Numbered from the stretch's first letter, positions 27,271 through 40,130 are shown. The stretch: DNA of 64,000 nucleotides from Anas platyrhynchos (GCF_047663525.1 NC_092587.1:37625001-37689000); one strand, 5' to 3'. The notes: generated from the sequence alone by a model not told the origin. Made by a program: numbers and translations.

Positions 27271-30200
27271 GTAAGCACCTGGTGTGGTATGCCGTGAATT
27301 ATTTTGTTGCTTTCTTGCGGGGTAAGTCTGTGATGGAAAATACTTAAACGAAAATAGGGAGAGAATTACCCAATGGTTAAACCATTACAGACCTGCAGGT
27401 GTCTGGCTGCAGGTTTCTCTTTTTTTTTCCCCTTGAGACTCCTTTCTTACTGGCAGTGACAGGAATTCTTTAGACAGGCTGGGTTTTGTCATGACAGTTT
27501 CGATCTTCAGGTGGGAGAAGCAGCCCCATGATTTTGGTCTGTCCCAGTTTCAGCTGGGAGCCCAGTTAAATGCTGTTACCTCTGGGAGGTTTGGGACCAT
27601 ATGAGGGGGTCACAGGCATAATGGAAGAGCTGCTGGAGAGCTGTGCCTATGAACCTGGAGGTAGGGTCAGCAATGGAAGATGTGAGGACCACTGATTTTA
27701 GTTGAAGATCACTGTTGATTATATCATTTTGGAGAACTTTTTTTCCATTACTTGAATAAACTTCATTTCTATACGTGCTTCTGTCCCATATATATACCCC
27801 TGGAATTTATAAGCTTGTGAACACTTGTTCCTGTGCTTAATGTGAAGTCGCTGAAGTCAGTGCCTTTAAGTAAACATACCTTTGCGTAGTCACACAGCTC
27901 GGCTCTGCTTCTGTGCTCCAAACTGTCTCCGTGAGCTGGCAAAGGAATGCAACGCTTCCATAGTGAAAAATGATTCATGCACTGCCTGAGGGCAACCCTG
28001 AAATGAGCTTGAAAACCATGGGAAATTCTGGAAATATTTAATATTATCAGTACAAAGAGCTGAAGGATAAAATATTTTCGTGTTCTTGCTTTTGATGCAT
28101 TTGACTTAGCTTTATTCAGCCAGTTCCTCCTTTTCTCCTCGTAGCATCTCTCTATTGTTCGTGTGGGTCTCTGATTGAGCAGCAGGGGGGAGAAGATGAA
28201 AGAATGTAGTTTGCAAAATGAAGACATTTGGCATAGGCTTCAGTGACAGATGAAACTATTCTTAATTCTTTTTAAATGACTAGTTTTCAAGTTGAAAACG
28301 GCTCTTTAAGGAGTAAAATTAATTGATACCATAGGGAAGCTTTTTTGTAGCCTTTTTATTGAGTAAGAAGGAATCCCACTGAAAGCAGCGTTGTGAGATA
28401 AAACGCATCTGGGGGAAAATACATGTCAGGATTCCTTAAGGGATGCAGAAGACCTCCAACTGGTGTAAAGGCAGAAGGAATAAGAGTATAAGCTTTATAT
28501 GCATCATGTTTTCACACAAGATAACCACAGGGTATTTGAATTATTTGTTGACATTAAAAAGGCAGGAAAAAAAATCCAGACCAGTCTGGCGATTCAGCGC
28601 AGTGCAAGGCCCTACAGGTATGTGAGGGTAGCTTTATCTTAGAGACCCGTCTCCTTTTTCATTCCTTTTCCCAACTGTAAGTGGGGTTATATGACAAAGC
28701 AAATAATCTTTTTTGAAACAGTGCTCTGAACGATTTAATTATCTGGGGTATGCCTTATCTGTGTGGAAATACTAGAATATGTACATACAGTCAGCTTTAA
28801 AAAATCATTAAACTTACAAATCTCTTATTTTAAATATCACCACGGATTTTGCAATGATGTTATTTAGTCTCACTCACTGCTGTTAAATATGTATTATTTT
28901 AATTCTGGGCTGGAGGAGCAAAGGAACTGGTTTGGTGAGGTTTTTTTAAACTTTTACCTCAAGGATCATAACTCCTATGATGGAGCAGACGGGAGTGCAT
29001 TAGTGAAACATTAAGATCACAGTAGTAGTACTGGTGCTCAAAAGAATGCTTACCTGATGCTGTTGAACTTCCTTTTTGCAGGTTATTAACGTGGATGATG
29101 ATGGTAATGAGCTGGGTTCTGGCATAATGGAACTTACAGATACAGAACTAATTTTGTACACCCGCAAAAGGGACTCTGTAAAATGGCACTACCTCTGTCT
29201 CCGTCGCTATGGCTATGACTCAAATCTTTTCTCTTTTGAAAGTGGTCGAAGGTGTCAAACTGGACAAGGTATGTGGAATTTTTGTACACAAAGATGTTTA
29301 GAAAGTAATTCGATGTTGGGAGATTTGTTTATTAATTTATTTAGTGTGTACTTCCTTGACCTTTGGCAAGGGTTATAAAAGATGTAGTTTTATATATGAA
29401 TGCAGGTTCTGGAAAAAAGTAAGTTGGATGGTCTTATGGCAAAATGAGGGTTTGAGTTACTTATAGATTTTGATCTGGAATATTCCATGGCTGTATGCGT
29501 TGATAGTTGTGGTCAACTCAGAGAGTGGTTTTGACAGGGAAATTCTTCCATCTCAGAGGTTGATTTGACTTTCAAGGAAGGGTGATGAAACCTGGAACCA
29601 TGGGGGAATCTTCTCAGAATTCAGAGTTTTTGCTATTTTTACATTTTTAAGAGACTAGAGCGCTGGAATGAACTGGATATCCCTACCTACTTACGGTCTT
29701 CACTAACACACTTGTTTCAACCTCTTCCTGAAACAAACACTGCCGATTTATTTCAAGGACATCATTCTCAAATTTTTACAAATTTTGATATTCAGAATGC
29801 AGACTCCAGCTATGCTTAGTTACTTTCTGTGTGGCTTTAATCAGAAGGACAGCTACCTTTCCAGTTGCCAGGTCATCCCTTGCCTTGGCTAAGAGGCTTT
29901 TCAATCTCTATTCACCACAGCAGTCCCCGGTGGTGCAACAACTGTATTGGTTGAGCTCTGTGCCTCATTTTCCATCTTCCTGTCATGATGCAGCTCTATG
30001 TACCTGACATTCTTATGTATTGGTATGTTGTGAAATTCAGTTGTGTTTTTATTTTCTTACAGATTTTTAGCATGTACTAGTTTTTTTTATAAATAACAAT
30101 ATTTGCAATTACAAAATATTTTTTAACTTCACTGTAAAAAATCAGGAACATGAAAGAACTTGATCATAAACAAATTTGGTCAATCTTCATTGTCCAAGCA

Positions 30201-33200
30201 GAGGTAAGGGCAGGTAGTTATTTTACAAGAAGAATTAAGAAAGCATTCTTGATTCAGCTGCTAATAAGAAATAGAGATGTTTTCAATGTTACAGTATACT
30301 GCATATTAAACTAAATTTCCTGACTTCTAAGGAGAAAATCATGATCTTTTGTTTTGAAAAAAACCACACTTTGATTTTTGCAGGTTTAATTTACTGTTTC
30401 TTTTAAATGTGTAAAATAAATACTAATAAAATTCAATTGAAAAGACAATTTTGAAGGTTCTTTTCCACAGCCAGGATTTCCCATTGACTCTAATTGACTT
30501 CTCCACCTCCCCCCTAATTTCCTTTTTTTTAAATAGAGACGATTAAGCAGACTGTGTGAGCAGCAACCCTTTCTTCCCTCTTTTGTTTCTTGCCTTCCTT
30601 ACGTAATATTAAATACTGTGAATATTGAGAAAAAAGAAATTGGCAAAAAATGTTCTCTCTGCTGCCGTTTTGCAATGGAGCATTGTTCCTGAGACCTACA
30701 CTAGTATTTGTGGGCACAGTTGCAAAACTTCATCTTCAGCTGGTCAGATGACCAAGAAGTTTTTCATTTGAGAATATCCTGAATAATGCCCTACAACTGA
30801 TTGAATTAATCAGTATTCTTGTTTGTAGTTTTCCACTTAATCTCAGATATTATATATTGATATATTGTCAGAATGCACTGGTGGTAAAACACAGAGTTTG
30901 TGTGACGTATTGAAATCCTTGAAGATACGTTTTGGGAGCACAGCTAATACATAATTCAGGATAGAGAAATTAGAGGAATTACTGTTTCCATGCTATATAC
31001 ACCACAGATTATATTGTATTTATTGCAAATGTATTTAATAAAAAATCAAGGTTCCACAAAGTTACTTTTGCTTGCACTTTTAGTGCCAATTCAGCTTGCC
31101 TTGTATTTTAAAGAATTAGCAATTTGGAAGCACTTTTTTTTAAAGAGAAGGGACACAGGCAGCTAGGAGGTTTTTTTGTTTTTTGTTTTTAATAAAGGTT
31201 TAAAGGTTTAAGGCTCCAGTGTGAGTTTCTGGAAATACAGGAAAAATTAAATATAGGCTATTGTACTTGAGCTGGATTATTGGTTAGGTAAAAGTAGTAG
31301 AAGCAGCTCTACAGCTGCTGTATTGCAAGCATGAAGCTTGCACCAGCCGAATATCAGTTGTTGATCATCATTCCTCATTTGTTGTTCCCAGCTAGGTTTT
31401 GTGAGCTTCTGCCATGTGGAGTGTTTCTGATAATTCTGATCTTTCTCAGTTCCGTGTCCATAAATAAAGTGATGTTAGTAATTGCCAGCATATTGACATA
31501 ATTGCATTTACAGAAATAGCATTATAGGTAGGTAGTTTTTAGTAAAGAGTGTAATTTTAAGACTGTAATACTCATTTTAAAAAACGAGCACCTGCACCCA
31601 AGTTTAACAAGCATGTCAACTTTAACTTCATGCTTTCAATGGAAGAATAATCCAAAGCTGCGACTTTGCTTGTGAGGGTAAGTTGGGGCGCTCCCTGCTG
31701 TTTAAAAGCAAAGTGGCACAATACACACTCCAAATACACGGTATTGCTGCTAACTTTGTGCTCTGTGTCTATCCTTTAGCCTAAGACAATTGGTTTGTTA
31801 CTGTCTGTTTCACACAGTTTGTCTTACTAGCTTTTTAGTTTAATCTTTAAAAAAACAAACAAACAAAAAAACCTTTTGCACAGTGTTTGAATCCTTCTTT
31901 CCTGTTGTGCTGATGTCTTATTCTTATGGTAGTTTAACAGAAATCTGGCTTAAGAAATGTGACCTTGTAGCACCACAGTAATTTCAGTTAGTGTATTTTT
32001 TTAATTTAACAGGTACCCTTTTTTTTTTTTTTTTTAATTATTATTACTTTATTCCTCATTTAGCCTTCAGAACTTACTTTTGGTTTTAACTGAACCAGTT
32101 TTCTGTTCCAATTTAACTTTTGGTGCATGGGAAAATTATTCTATCAGATAAACACTTGGAAGGGTCTCGCTGTATTTGTATGTGTTCTGTACAATAAAGA
32201 TTTCTTAACTTTTTTGCTTCTTCAACAGGTATTCGTTACACGGATTCCAGTTTTATTACGTGAAAGCTATATGTATTCTAAGGCATGTTTCTTACAAAGG
32301 ATTTTGATTTTTTTTCTTGTGTATTTATAGGAATCTTTGCCTTTAAATGTGCCCGTGCAGAAGAGCTATTTAATATGTTGCAAGAGATAATGCAGAATAA
32401 TAGCATAAACGTGGTAGAAGAACCAGTAGTAGAAAGGAATAACCATCAAACTGAGTTGGAAGCTCCAAGAACCCCTCGAACGCCTACCAGTAAGTATGGT
32501 TATACTGTCAAATGACAAACCTGAATTTAATGTGGTACTTAGCTTTAAAATAGACTTTTTTTTAATTACTTAAAGATTTAATGCAAATTAAATGCTATTT
32601 TCAGCTAGGAGGTTAATTACCAGCAATGAATTCTTTTGAGGTACTTGCTGAGGATTCGCTTTCCAGAATCTCAAGTCCTGGGAGCAAAATGTTTGTAGAC
32701 AAGTTCTTCAGCTTTAAGGAGTAAGCTTTGGGAACTTAGTTTTTGCACAAGAGCACTGTTTAACCATATACTTAATTCAGTTGTTTTATTATACATCACC
32801 ATATTTTACTTCTAGCATTTCTGAGGAATTTTACTATTAGTCAGTGCTCCAACCTTTTTGTTAGGAAAAAGGTAATGGTAACATCACATCTACAGGGGAT
32901 TTGAAATCTTTTGCTGTGGATATGGATGGATAGAGTGAAGTCTTATCAAAACTGCTGGGAGATTTTAGGTAATCCCAGGCAGATACCAAGACATCTGACA
33001 CTAGAAATTGCATATTGGTGATGAGTTCAGAGAAATAGAAGCTTAAATAAAGAAGTCATCATCTGTCCATTTCCCCCCCACCCCCCTTTTTAAAGGGGTA
33101 TTTGTTGTTAATGGTAGCAAAAGGAGCTGGACAGGGAGTTTATTGAGAAAGCTGTGGTTATACACCTAGACTTCAGTGGTTACTTCAGACGTGTTTCCCC

Positions 33201-36200
33201 TTAAATACTGGGATGCTCTACTCGGCAATTTGCTTTCTCTAACCCCCATACTACCCCCCAGCAAAATTGTCTGGTGAATATTTAAACTGTTTTACATATT
33301 TTGACTTCTTGTGAAAATTGAAGATAAATACATAAAACGTACAACTCATATACAGTAAAATGTTCAATTTTAATATGGTTTTGCTTATTTTCTACTCGAA
33401 TCAGCTCCTGGGTTCAATGCACAAAGTTTACCTAACGGCTATCCCAGATACCCATCTTTTGGAGATGCTTCATCACATCCTTCCAGCAGGCATCCTTCTG
33501 TCGGAAGTGCACGCCTCCCCTCTGTCGGTGAAGAATCAACACATCCTCTACTTGTAGCAGAGGAACAAGTGGGTATATTCTCCCCCACGCACCCCCCAAT
33601 TCAGGCTCAACTTCAGTTCAGGGTTTTTCACTGTGAATTCCGTAGCCTTGTGTTTTCATTTTTGTGTTTTTCAGAGTTAGGTATAATGTATTTCTACCAC
33701 ACCTGAGCTACTACTTAGAAAAAGTACTTGTTTTGCCTCTTTATGATGCTTGGTAGGACAGATCACTGAGGAAGCATAACTACTTAAAATTTTTGTACTT
33801 ACTATGTCTTCATTTGTATATAAATATATTTCCCTATGCTCTTTTCAAAAATTTCAGAAGCTAATTTTAAATACCTAAGTTGGACTTTACAATGAGAGAT
33901 CTTGGTCAAAAACTTATTTACGTGCAAGTCTTCTATTTGGCAAATCATGGAAAAATGAGGTTAAAAGCAACCTCTACAGTTCTCTAGGTCCACTTTTGAA
34001 GTGAGAGGAGAGGCTGCACAGAGCCTTGTTTGTCATGCTTTGAATAGTACAAGCAAGGCGATCCTACAGCATCTCTGAGCCGTGTTCCTGCATTTGACCA
34101 CCTTTATTCTGAAAGCATTTTTCCCTAATATGTAATCACTTTTTTTCCTGTTACAGCTGGTGTCTATTGCCCCTTATCCTTCTGGTGAACATCTCCAGAA
34201 AGGGTCTGGCTCTATCTTCTCTTTAATTGTCTAAAAGTAGTTCGAAGTGACTATTAAATTGCTTCTTAATCTTCTCTTATGACTGAAGAGAGTTGTCTGT
34301 CTCAGCTTCTCCTTGTATATCACTTGTTCCAGCCCCTCTGGACTCGCTCCAGTACGATGATGTTTTTCCTGTACTCGGAGCCCATTACTCCAGATTCAGT
34401 ATCAGCAGTACAGAATTGAGGATAATTACCACTTTCCTTAACCTACTGGCTGTGCTTTTACTGACACAAACCAGTTGGCATTTGGTATTCCTTGATGCAA
34501 AGGCCCACTGCTGGCTCACCTTCAACCTGGATCCCTGGTGCTCTTCTGCAAGGCTGTTTTCAAGTCAGTTGGTGCCCAGCCTGTACTGTGTTATTCTGTG
34601 CTGGGCTTTAAGGTTGCCTTGCTGAGCTCCATGAGGCTTATGTGAGGTCAGTTCTCCAGGCTGCTGAGATCCTCCTCAATGGGAATCCCTACCAATCTGG
34701 GAAAACCCGAAAACTTTCTGAAGGTGTGTTCTATCTCATCCTTCCTGTTGCTGATGAAAACGTTAGTCAAATTTAATAAAATGTAATCTGGCTTCAGAAG
34801 ATTGTTATGCGTGACCAGAAGCAGCATTGAAAGCCAGAGAAGGTAACAAAAGGTAACAGAGAAGGTAACAGTGTAGAATTTTTTTGGGAGACATTTGGTA
34901 GAAGCCAGCACAGAAGAGTCCAGGTGTTGCTGGAGTTACTGCAGACTAAATCAGTTTAAAGAACCAGCGAGGAGTCAAGTGAGCTGTAAATAGCACTGCA
35001 GTTTGTAGAGCTTGAAGTTGTGAAGGCTGGGTGAGTTCTGCTGTCAAATACTCTGCTATTTGGGTGTGCAGACAGAGTGTAAATGTGGAGATGCCATTCT
35101 TTACTGCAGCCTTTCCCTTTCAGCCTCATGTTGATCCACCGTGGGAACTTGGAGGGATAAACCAGTGGTGTATCCCTCCCTGCCTTGGTGGCATCTGGTG
35201 TTAACTGCTTATTTTTAATCCCGAGTGCCACAGGTCACGTGGAAGTGTATGTTTTTGTTTAGCTTCTGGTGTTAAAGGCTGTTGGTTCCTGAAGAAAGAA
35301 TGAACTGTTCTTCCAGCAGAGCCAACCTCTCTTCTCAGTGGTTGAGTGGTACACAGAAGGCGCGGTCCTGATTTTAAACGGGCAATAAATTTCCTTTGCA
35401 GCATGGAAGTTACAAAGACAAATTAAGCCAAAGCAAATCTGGAACTGTTGGTTGTTTTCATGGTAAGGGAGATCAAAGCAGAACTCTGCCTCACTGATTT
35501 CTCCAAGTGAGCTAATGAACTGAGTTTAAGAAACCAGGGTTGCCCTGACCAGAGCGGAGTTTGAATAGAACCTGGAAAGCAGCAACTAGAGCACAACTGA
35601 GATGAAAGATCAAATCAAAACAATCATTAATTTGAAATGTAAATGTTATTATTTTGTCTGTCTTGAATACTGCTAATTTTATTTAAAGTAACATTGACAA
35701 AAACAACAACAAAACCAAAAAAGAAAGGTGAGCACAGCTCAGTGAAATGTGAGAAAGAGGAGCTTTGCTCTAAAACAGTTGCCATCGTGATATTTGGTTC
35801 TCAGGTATTTTGATCAGAAAAGGGGGGAGTTGGGAAGGAATGAAATTAAGAAATGAAAATGTGCAACTAGAATTTGAATTTTTTTTCTTCCTTCAGGTGC
35901 ACACTTACGTCAACACTACTGGGGTACAAGAGGAGAGAAAAAATCGATCAAGTGTGCATGCGCCACTGGAATCGAAGCTTTCAAACACTGAAACAACGAA
36001 AGTGAAAGAAGATCAGATTTGTACTGATGACAGAGATGCTCAGGTTCTCCTGGAGCCTGAAGGAGTCAAGTTTGTTTTAGGACCAACACCTGTTCAAAGG
36101 CAGTTAATGGAAAGAGAGAAACTGGAGCAACTTGGGAGAGACCAAGTTAGCGGCAGCAGCACAAACAACACTGAATGGGACACTGGATACGACAGTGATG

Positions 36201-36847
36201 AACGTAGAGAAACGCCATCTGGTAACAAATTGGTGTACGAAAATATAAATAGGCTATCAATCCCTAGTGCCTCAGGGGTCAGAAGAGGTCGTTTGACATC
36301 AACCAGTACCTCAGATACCCAGAACATTAACAACTCTGCTCAGAGGAGAACTGCGCTGTTGAACTATGAGAACTTGCCATCCTTGCCTCCTGTCTGGGAA
36401 GCCCGCAAGCTGAGTAGAGATGAAGATGACAGTTTAGGACCAAAGACCCCATCTTTGAATGGCTACCACAATAACCTAGATCCAATGCATAATTATGTCA
36501 ATACGGAGAATGTAACAGTACCAGCAAGTGCTCATAAAATAGAATTTACACGACGTCGGGACTGTACCCCCACAGTCTTTAACTTTGACATTAGGCGTCC
36601 AAGTTTAGAACACAGGCAGCTCAACTATATACAGGTTGACTTGGAAGGTGGTAGTGACTCCGACAACCCTCAGACTCCAAAAACCCCCACCACTCCACTT
36701 CCGCAAACTCCAACCAGGCGCACAGAGCTGTATGCTGTGATAGACATTGAACGAACTGCTGCTATGTCAAGCTTGCAAAAAGCACTGCCCCGAGATGATG
36801 GTACTTCTAGGAAAACTAGACATAACAGTACTGACCTGCCTATGTGA
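27205..36847 (+). CDS. FRS2: FRS2, fibroblast growth factor receptor substrate 2 (5 coding exons, 508 aa)
   Basis: This is the docking adaptor that links FGF and neurotrophin receptors to RAS/ERK and PI3K at the plasma membrane. Coding exons are 27205-27270, 29082-29268, 32331-32489, 33405-33568 and 35897-36847. All introns are GT-AG, the phases join without a break, and the sum is 1527 nt (508 codons plus TGA), the length I remember for mammalian FRS2. The N-terminus MGSCCSCPD gives a Gly2 myristoylation site with neighbouring cysteines. An IRS-type PTB domain spans about residues 13-115. The tail keeps the GRB2-type tyrosines Y196 (YVN), Y306 (YEN), Y349 (YEN) and Y392 (YVN), and the SHP2-type tyrosines Y436 (YIQV) and Y471 (YAVI), at the known numbering. 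Many TP sites suit ERK feedback phosphorylation. The ATG has G at -3 and +4. The 5' noncoding exons are not identified. Confidence 0.97.
27271..29081 (+). other. FRS2 intron between coding exons 1 and 2
   Basis: A GT-AG intron of 1.8 kb. It contains a chance 152-codon minus-strand frame at 27769-28227 with no recognisable domain. No repeat was identified. Confidence 0.85.
29082..29268 (+). CDS. FRS2: FRS2 coding exon 2 (PTB domain, first half)
   Basis: The acceptor TTTTTGCAG precedes 29082 and the donor GTATGT follows 29268. The exon encodes residues 23-84 plus one base of codon 85. The translation contains the PTB core with ELIL, VKWHYLCLRRYGYD and FESGRRC, which is characteristic of the FRS2/FRS3 family. 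Confidence 0.95.
29269..32330 (+). other. FRS2 intron between coding exons 2 and 3
   Basis: A GT-AG intron of 3.1 kb, AT-rich. It has an AAAC-rich run near 31850-31872 and a long poly(T) near 32018-32035. No gene or interspersed repeat was recognised. Confidence 0.85.
32331..32489 (+). CDS. FRS2: FRS2 coding exon 3 (end of PTB domain)
   Basis: The acceptor TTTATAG precedes 32331 and the donor GTAAGT starts at 32490. The exon encodes residues 85-137, closing the PTB domain (FKCARAEELFNMLQEIM), and then the RTPRTPT linker. It enters and leaves in phase 1, so skipping it would keep the frame but destroy the PTB domain. Confidence 0.95.
32490..33404 (+). other. FRS2 intron between coding exons 3 and 4
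   Basis: A GT-AG intron of 0.9 kb. Apart from a C-rich run near 33073-33087, nothing notable is seen. Confidence 0.85.
33405..33568 (+). CDS. FRS2: FRS2 coding exon 4 (linker)
   Basis: The acceptor is ATCAG before 33405 and the donor is GTGGGT after 33568. The exon encodes residues 138-192, a Pro/Ser-rich linker with PRYPSFGDASSHPS and EESTHPLL. It ends in phase 0 at Gln192. The acceptor has a weak pyrimidine tract, but the protein reading and phase are unambiguous. Confidence 0.93.
33569..35896 (+). other. FRS2 intron between coding exons 4 and 5
   Basis: A GT-AG intron of 2.3 kb. Its first half contains an ancient CR1 copy on the minus strand (separate entry). A short tandem of GGTAACA units lies just after that copy, at about 34836-34871. 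Confidence 0.85.
34040..34800 (-). mobile_element. Ancient, diverged CR1 LINE fragment
   Basis: On the minus strand this follows the order of CR1 ORF2 3' sequence. Plus-strand landmarks include TTTTTCCCTAATATGTAATC, TATTGCCCCTTATCC, CCAGCCCCTCTGGACTCGCT, TTTTCCTGTACTCGGAGCCC and GCTCCATGAGGCTTATGTGAG, each resembling reverse-complemented CR1 consensus as I remember it. Divergence is much higher than in the CR1 copies near CCT2 and LRRC10, and no usable frame is left. The terminal octamer-type tail is not visible, so the ends are approximate. Confidence 0.7.
35897..36847 (+). CDS. FRS2: FRS2 last coding exon (phosphotyrosine tail)
   Basis: The acceptor TTCCTTCAG precedes 35897. The exon encodes residues 193-508 and stop TGA at 36845-36847. 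It carries all six docking tyrosines and the TPKTPTTPLPQTPTRR proline/threonine stretch. The frame is also open for 87 nt upstream of the acceptor, but that part is intron because it lacks FRS2 sequence and sits behind the splice site. Residue 311 after Y306 is Arg, where I remember Gly in mammals. Confidence 0.96.
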   Translation: MHTYVNTTGVQEERKNRSSVHAPLESKLSNTETTKVKEDQICTDDRDAQVLLEPEGVKFVLGPTPVQRQLMEREKLEQLGRDQVSGSSTNNTEWDTGYDSDERRETPSGNKLVYENINRLSIPSASGVRRGRLTSTSTSDTQNINNSAQRRTALLNYENLPSLPPVWEARKLSRDEDDSLGPKTPSLNGYHNNLDPMHNYVNTENVTVPASAHKIEFTRRRDCTPTVFNFDIRRPSLEHRQLNYIQVDLEGGSDSDNPQTPKTPTTPLPQTPTRRTELYAVIDIERTAAMSSLQKALPRDDGTSRKTRHNSTDLPM

Positions 36848-38430
36848 GCCTGGGAAGCATTAAATCATTTGCACCTTTTGTGAAGTTTATAAAATTGAAG
36901 ATGCAAGTACTTTGCATTTCTTAACACTAACGCCTTTTATAGACTAATAGAACTTTTTCTGCATATTTCATGTACTTGTCTAACTAAAGGGAATTAATGT
37001 AGAGCAAGTATTCATTTAGGTAACACTATTTCATTCTACAGTAGTAGTAATTACTGCATAGCAGCATCACCACCTTTCACAGTGCCTCTTTAAATTGATT
37101 AGAGTCTGAGTGACATGCCAGTTTTGAATTTATAAATATTCTGGTCTGGTGCCTATAGTCATTAATGGCATTTATAACAGTTTTTAAAGCCTCTTGATAT
37201 GTGTGTTTATTAGCAGGTAAACCTAATCTTTCAAGATACATATCTACATTCATTCCTCATTGATGTGGCTCCTGAAATGTATGTAATTCATTAATTCACT
37301 CAGTTTGTACACCAGATATATTGGTTCATCTCAAGGGATATAAGCACCACACTTTTCTGTCGTTTTTCTTTTTTTTCAAAGACCACGTGGGTAAGAAGGC
37401 ATCTAATTCCCGATAGTTTTAAGTTGTGTGATGTTTAAGAGGTCACATCGAAGTTTGTTGAGCAACGTTATGAACACATCTAATCCCAGCCTTAAGCTAC
37501 TTCAGTTAGAAGAGAATTCCAAGTGGCATATCAAGTTCCCTGTGAAATCAGACAGAATTTTAATCTCATTAGGGTTTTTTTTGTGAAGGAATTCACAGGT
37601 TGGCTATATGAATTAAGGCTCTTTTGTCATTTCTTAGTTCAGTGTGCCTTCCTTTCTTTGCATTTGTGCTTCTTTTTATCTGTTCCGTAACGTCTTAAGA
37701 GTCAAAATTTTGTACATAGCTTTAATTATTGTTCAGGGTTGTGTATGTGTTTGTCTTACTCTCTGCATTTGACAAAGAAAGACTCTTGAAGGTCAAATGT
37801 TTGTCTTTGTCCAGTGTTCTACTTTTTTTATGCCTGACGGAAATATCCCAGCTCTCCAGCAGCATGCATTATTGCACAACTGGAAAGGTTTATTATGCAG
37901 TCATTGTCTTCCTCTGAAGCATCAGACACAGGTTACACGGGAGGCAGGGTACTGGACTTGATAGTTCTTCATAGAAAATTGCATATTCTAGCAATGTGCA
38001 TCCATAGTTGATAGTATACTTTAATTTAGAAAGAGATGTAGTAAATTATCTGAAGGTAGTATTATCTATGAACATACTTCTTTTGCAGTTGGTGAACTTG
38101 GTTACAATAATAGCTGCTCAGTGTTACAGGTACATCCAGGTAGAATGTCGTTTGAGTACGCCAGACGCACCCTTAGCAGAACTTTTTTCTTTTTTTTTTT
38201 TTATACTCTGAATAATTTTAGAATTCTGGCAGTATTGCAGGTGCACCTTGGTACTGGCAGCAGAAGAGATTACTCTTGAGCCTGTGATTGCAAAGGAACT
38301 GACACTTGTGAACTGGTGCGATGTAAAATAACCCTTGAACTGTGTGAGGAAAAACATGCAAGAAAAGCCATCTGAAGATCTGGAAAAGAAATAAGGGTCT
38401 TCATGCAATATTTAAATTTAAGTTTTATTA

Positions 38431-38450
38431 AATATATATATATATATATT
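38431..38450. repeat. (TA)n run in FRS2 3'UTR
   Basis: About nine TA units flanked by T- and A-rich sequence. Confidence 0.8.
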
Positions 38451-40130
38451 TTCAGGTTTTTAAATTGGAGTGTATCCCTGTTCCTTTGTTAACGTGTTCT
38501 CTGTGCTTCTCTCAATTTAGTAGTGGCAGCAGTGGTAGCACCTGAAGTCCGTGTTTCTTGCCACATGGTTAAGGGATATCAGGCAGCCTGTTAACTCTGA
38601 AAAACTTTACAGACTGTATGGTACTGAAATACCAGATGCACAAAGAACAGAATTTACAGAAGTAAGAGATGGGAGTTGTTGAGACCATTACGAGGAACTT
38701 AAATGAGACAAGTAATAATAACTCATTAATGATCTCACTGTCAACCTATGCATACTCATGTGATAGACTTGTTGACTTGTGGGGAGAACTTGGTACTCAA
38801 GGAGGTAAAGGCTACCGTGTAGGTAGAGATCTTTACAGGTCTGCAGTGTTAATGCTCCTTCACATCTTTGCCATTGCTTCGCCTTATGCCAAGGAAGTCT
38901 TGTACTGAAGAGAAATTACCAGGTGTTGCAAAATATTTACCAGCTGATGATACTGGTGTGATTCTTGTTCTTAGTTTAAGAACATGAATTCAAGTTCACT
39001 TAAACATGCGAGCCAGCCTAATGCTTCAACGTGTGTTTTGAGGCAAATGTGTTTGATCTAGCTAGCTGCCTAGAAATATTTGGTCCTCATCTGTATAGTA
39101 CAGGTATCTCATGAATACTGGTTAACTGAACCCTTAAAACATTCCTGTGAGGCAGGGAGATAATAGTCTTAATTGATAAATAGGGAAACAGAGGATAGAT
39201 CTTAAGTGGCTCACCAGAATTAAAGGAAACATATCCCCCTTTAGTTCTGGTGCACTGTCCCATACATGTATCCTGAATAGTCTCAGATACAAGAGGTGGT
39301 CTGAGTAAATTTTTTCTTTTTTATGTTGCAAGTTTCACGATACATCATTTCGGCCCTTTTCTTAGCTGTGGCCCCCAGAATTCAGAACATCTTGAGGTTT
39401 CATCTTCCGTGATTTCTGAATGCATAGTCTTGGCATTTTTATTAATATTCTAAATGAAATATGCACCAAGCAGAATTAAGCAAAAACCTTCTGTAGCCTT
39501 AATTGTATTAACCAATCTGGTACCATATTTTCTAGGATTTTTTTTTTTTAAACCCTCTGTTACTCTACAGACAGGATAATGCTTTCTTGTTGCAAACACA
39601 CTGGTTAGTCCCTGTTACCTGCACTGCTCATCTTTAGCATTCTTTTTTATTTCTTTATGTTATGCCCCTTGAAGTAGATGTAGTTGCAATGCACTTTACC
39701 CTTTGAGACTTGGTAAATATTTTTTCAGTTCAGTCTCTTTAAAGGTTGTGATTTTAGATTTAGCTTCTGTAATCTACAGTTCAGTTTTCAGCTGAAATCT
39801 CACTACAGTATTTGATCATGTTTGTGTTTTGGACCCACAGGTGTACAGACTGAGAAACAAATATGTAACAAATTTCTTTAGTAACTGGGATATGTTAAGT
39901 TTCCATACACTAGCTCCTGCAAAAATGGCAACATCGCCTTCAGGTCTGCCGTTCATCAATAGCATGCAACTGGCTGCTACAAGCATATTGGACAAAGAAA
40001 AGCCTTTAGTTACAGATATTCCTTCAGTGCAATGATTTGTGAAAGACATACATTGGACTCTTATCCTTTTTAAGAAGGAAATTGAATTGATAAAAAAAAA
40101 AACAAGATGTAGCAGTGACCAAAAGTAGGC

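Noticed and set aside
27769..28227. 152-codon minus-strand frame in FRS2 intron
   Set aside because: No recognisable domain, no splice or promoter context, and it lies wholly in an intron.
32212..32330. Stronger-looking acceptor CTTCTTCAACAG about 100 bp before FRS2 coding exon 3
   Set aside because: Using it would add sequence with no FRS2 similarity and break the reading across codon 85; the acceptor at 32330 restores the known protein exactly.
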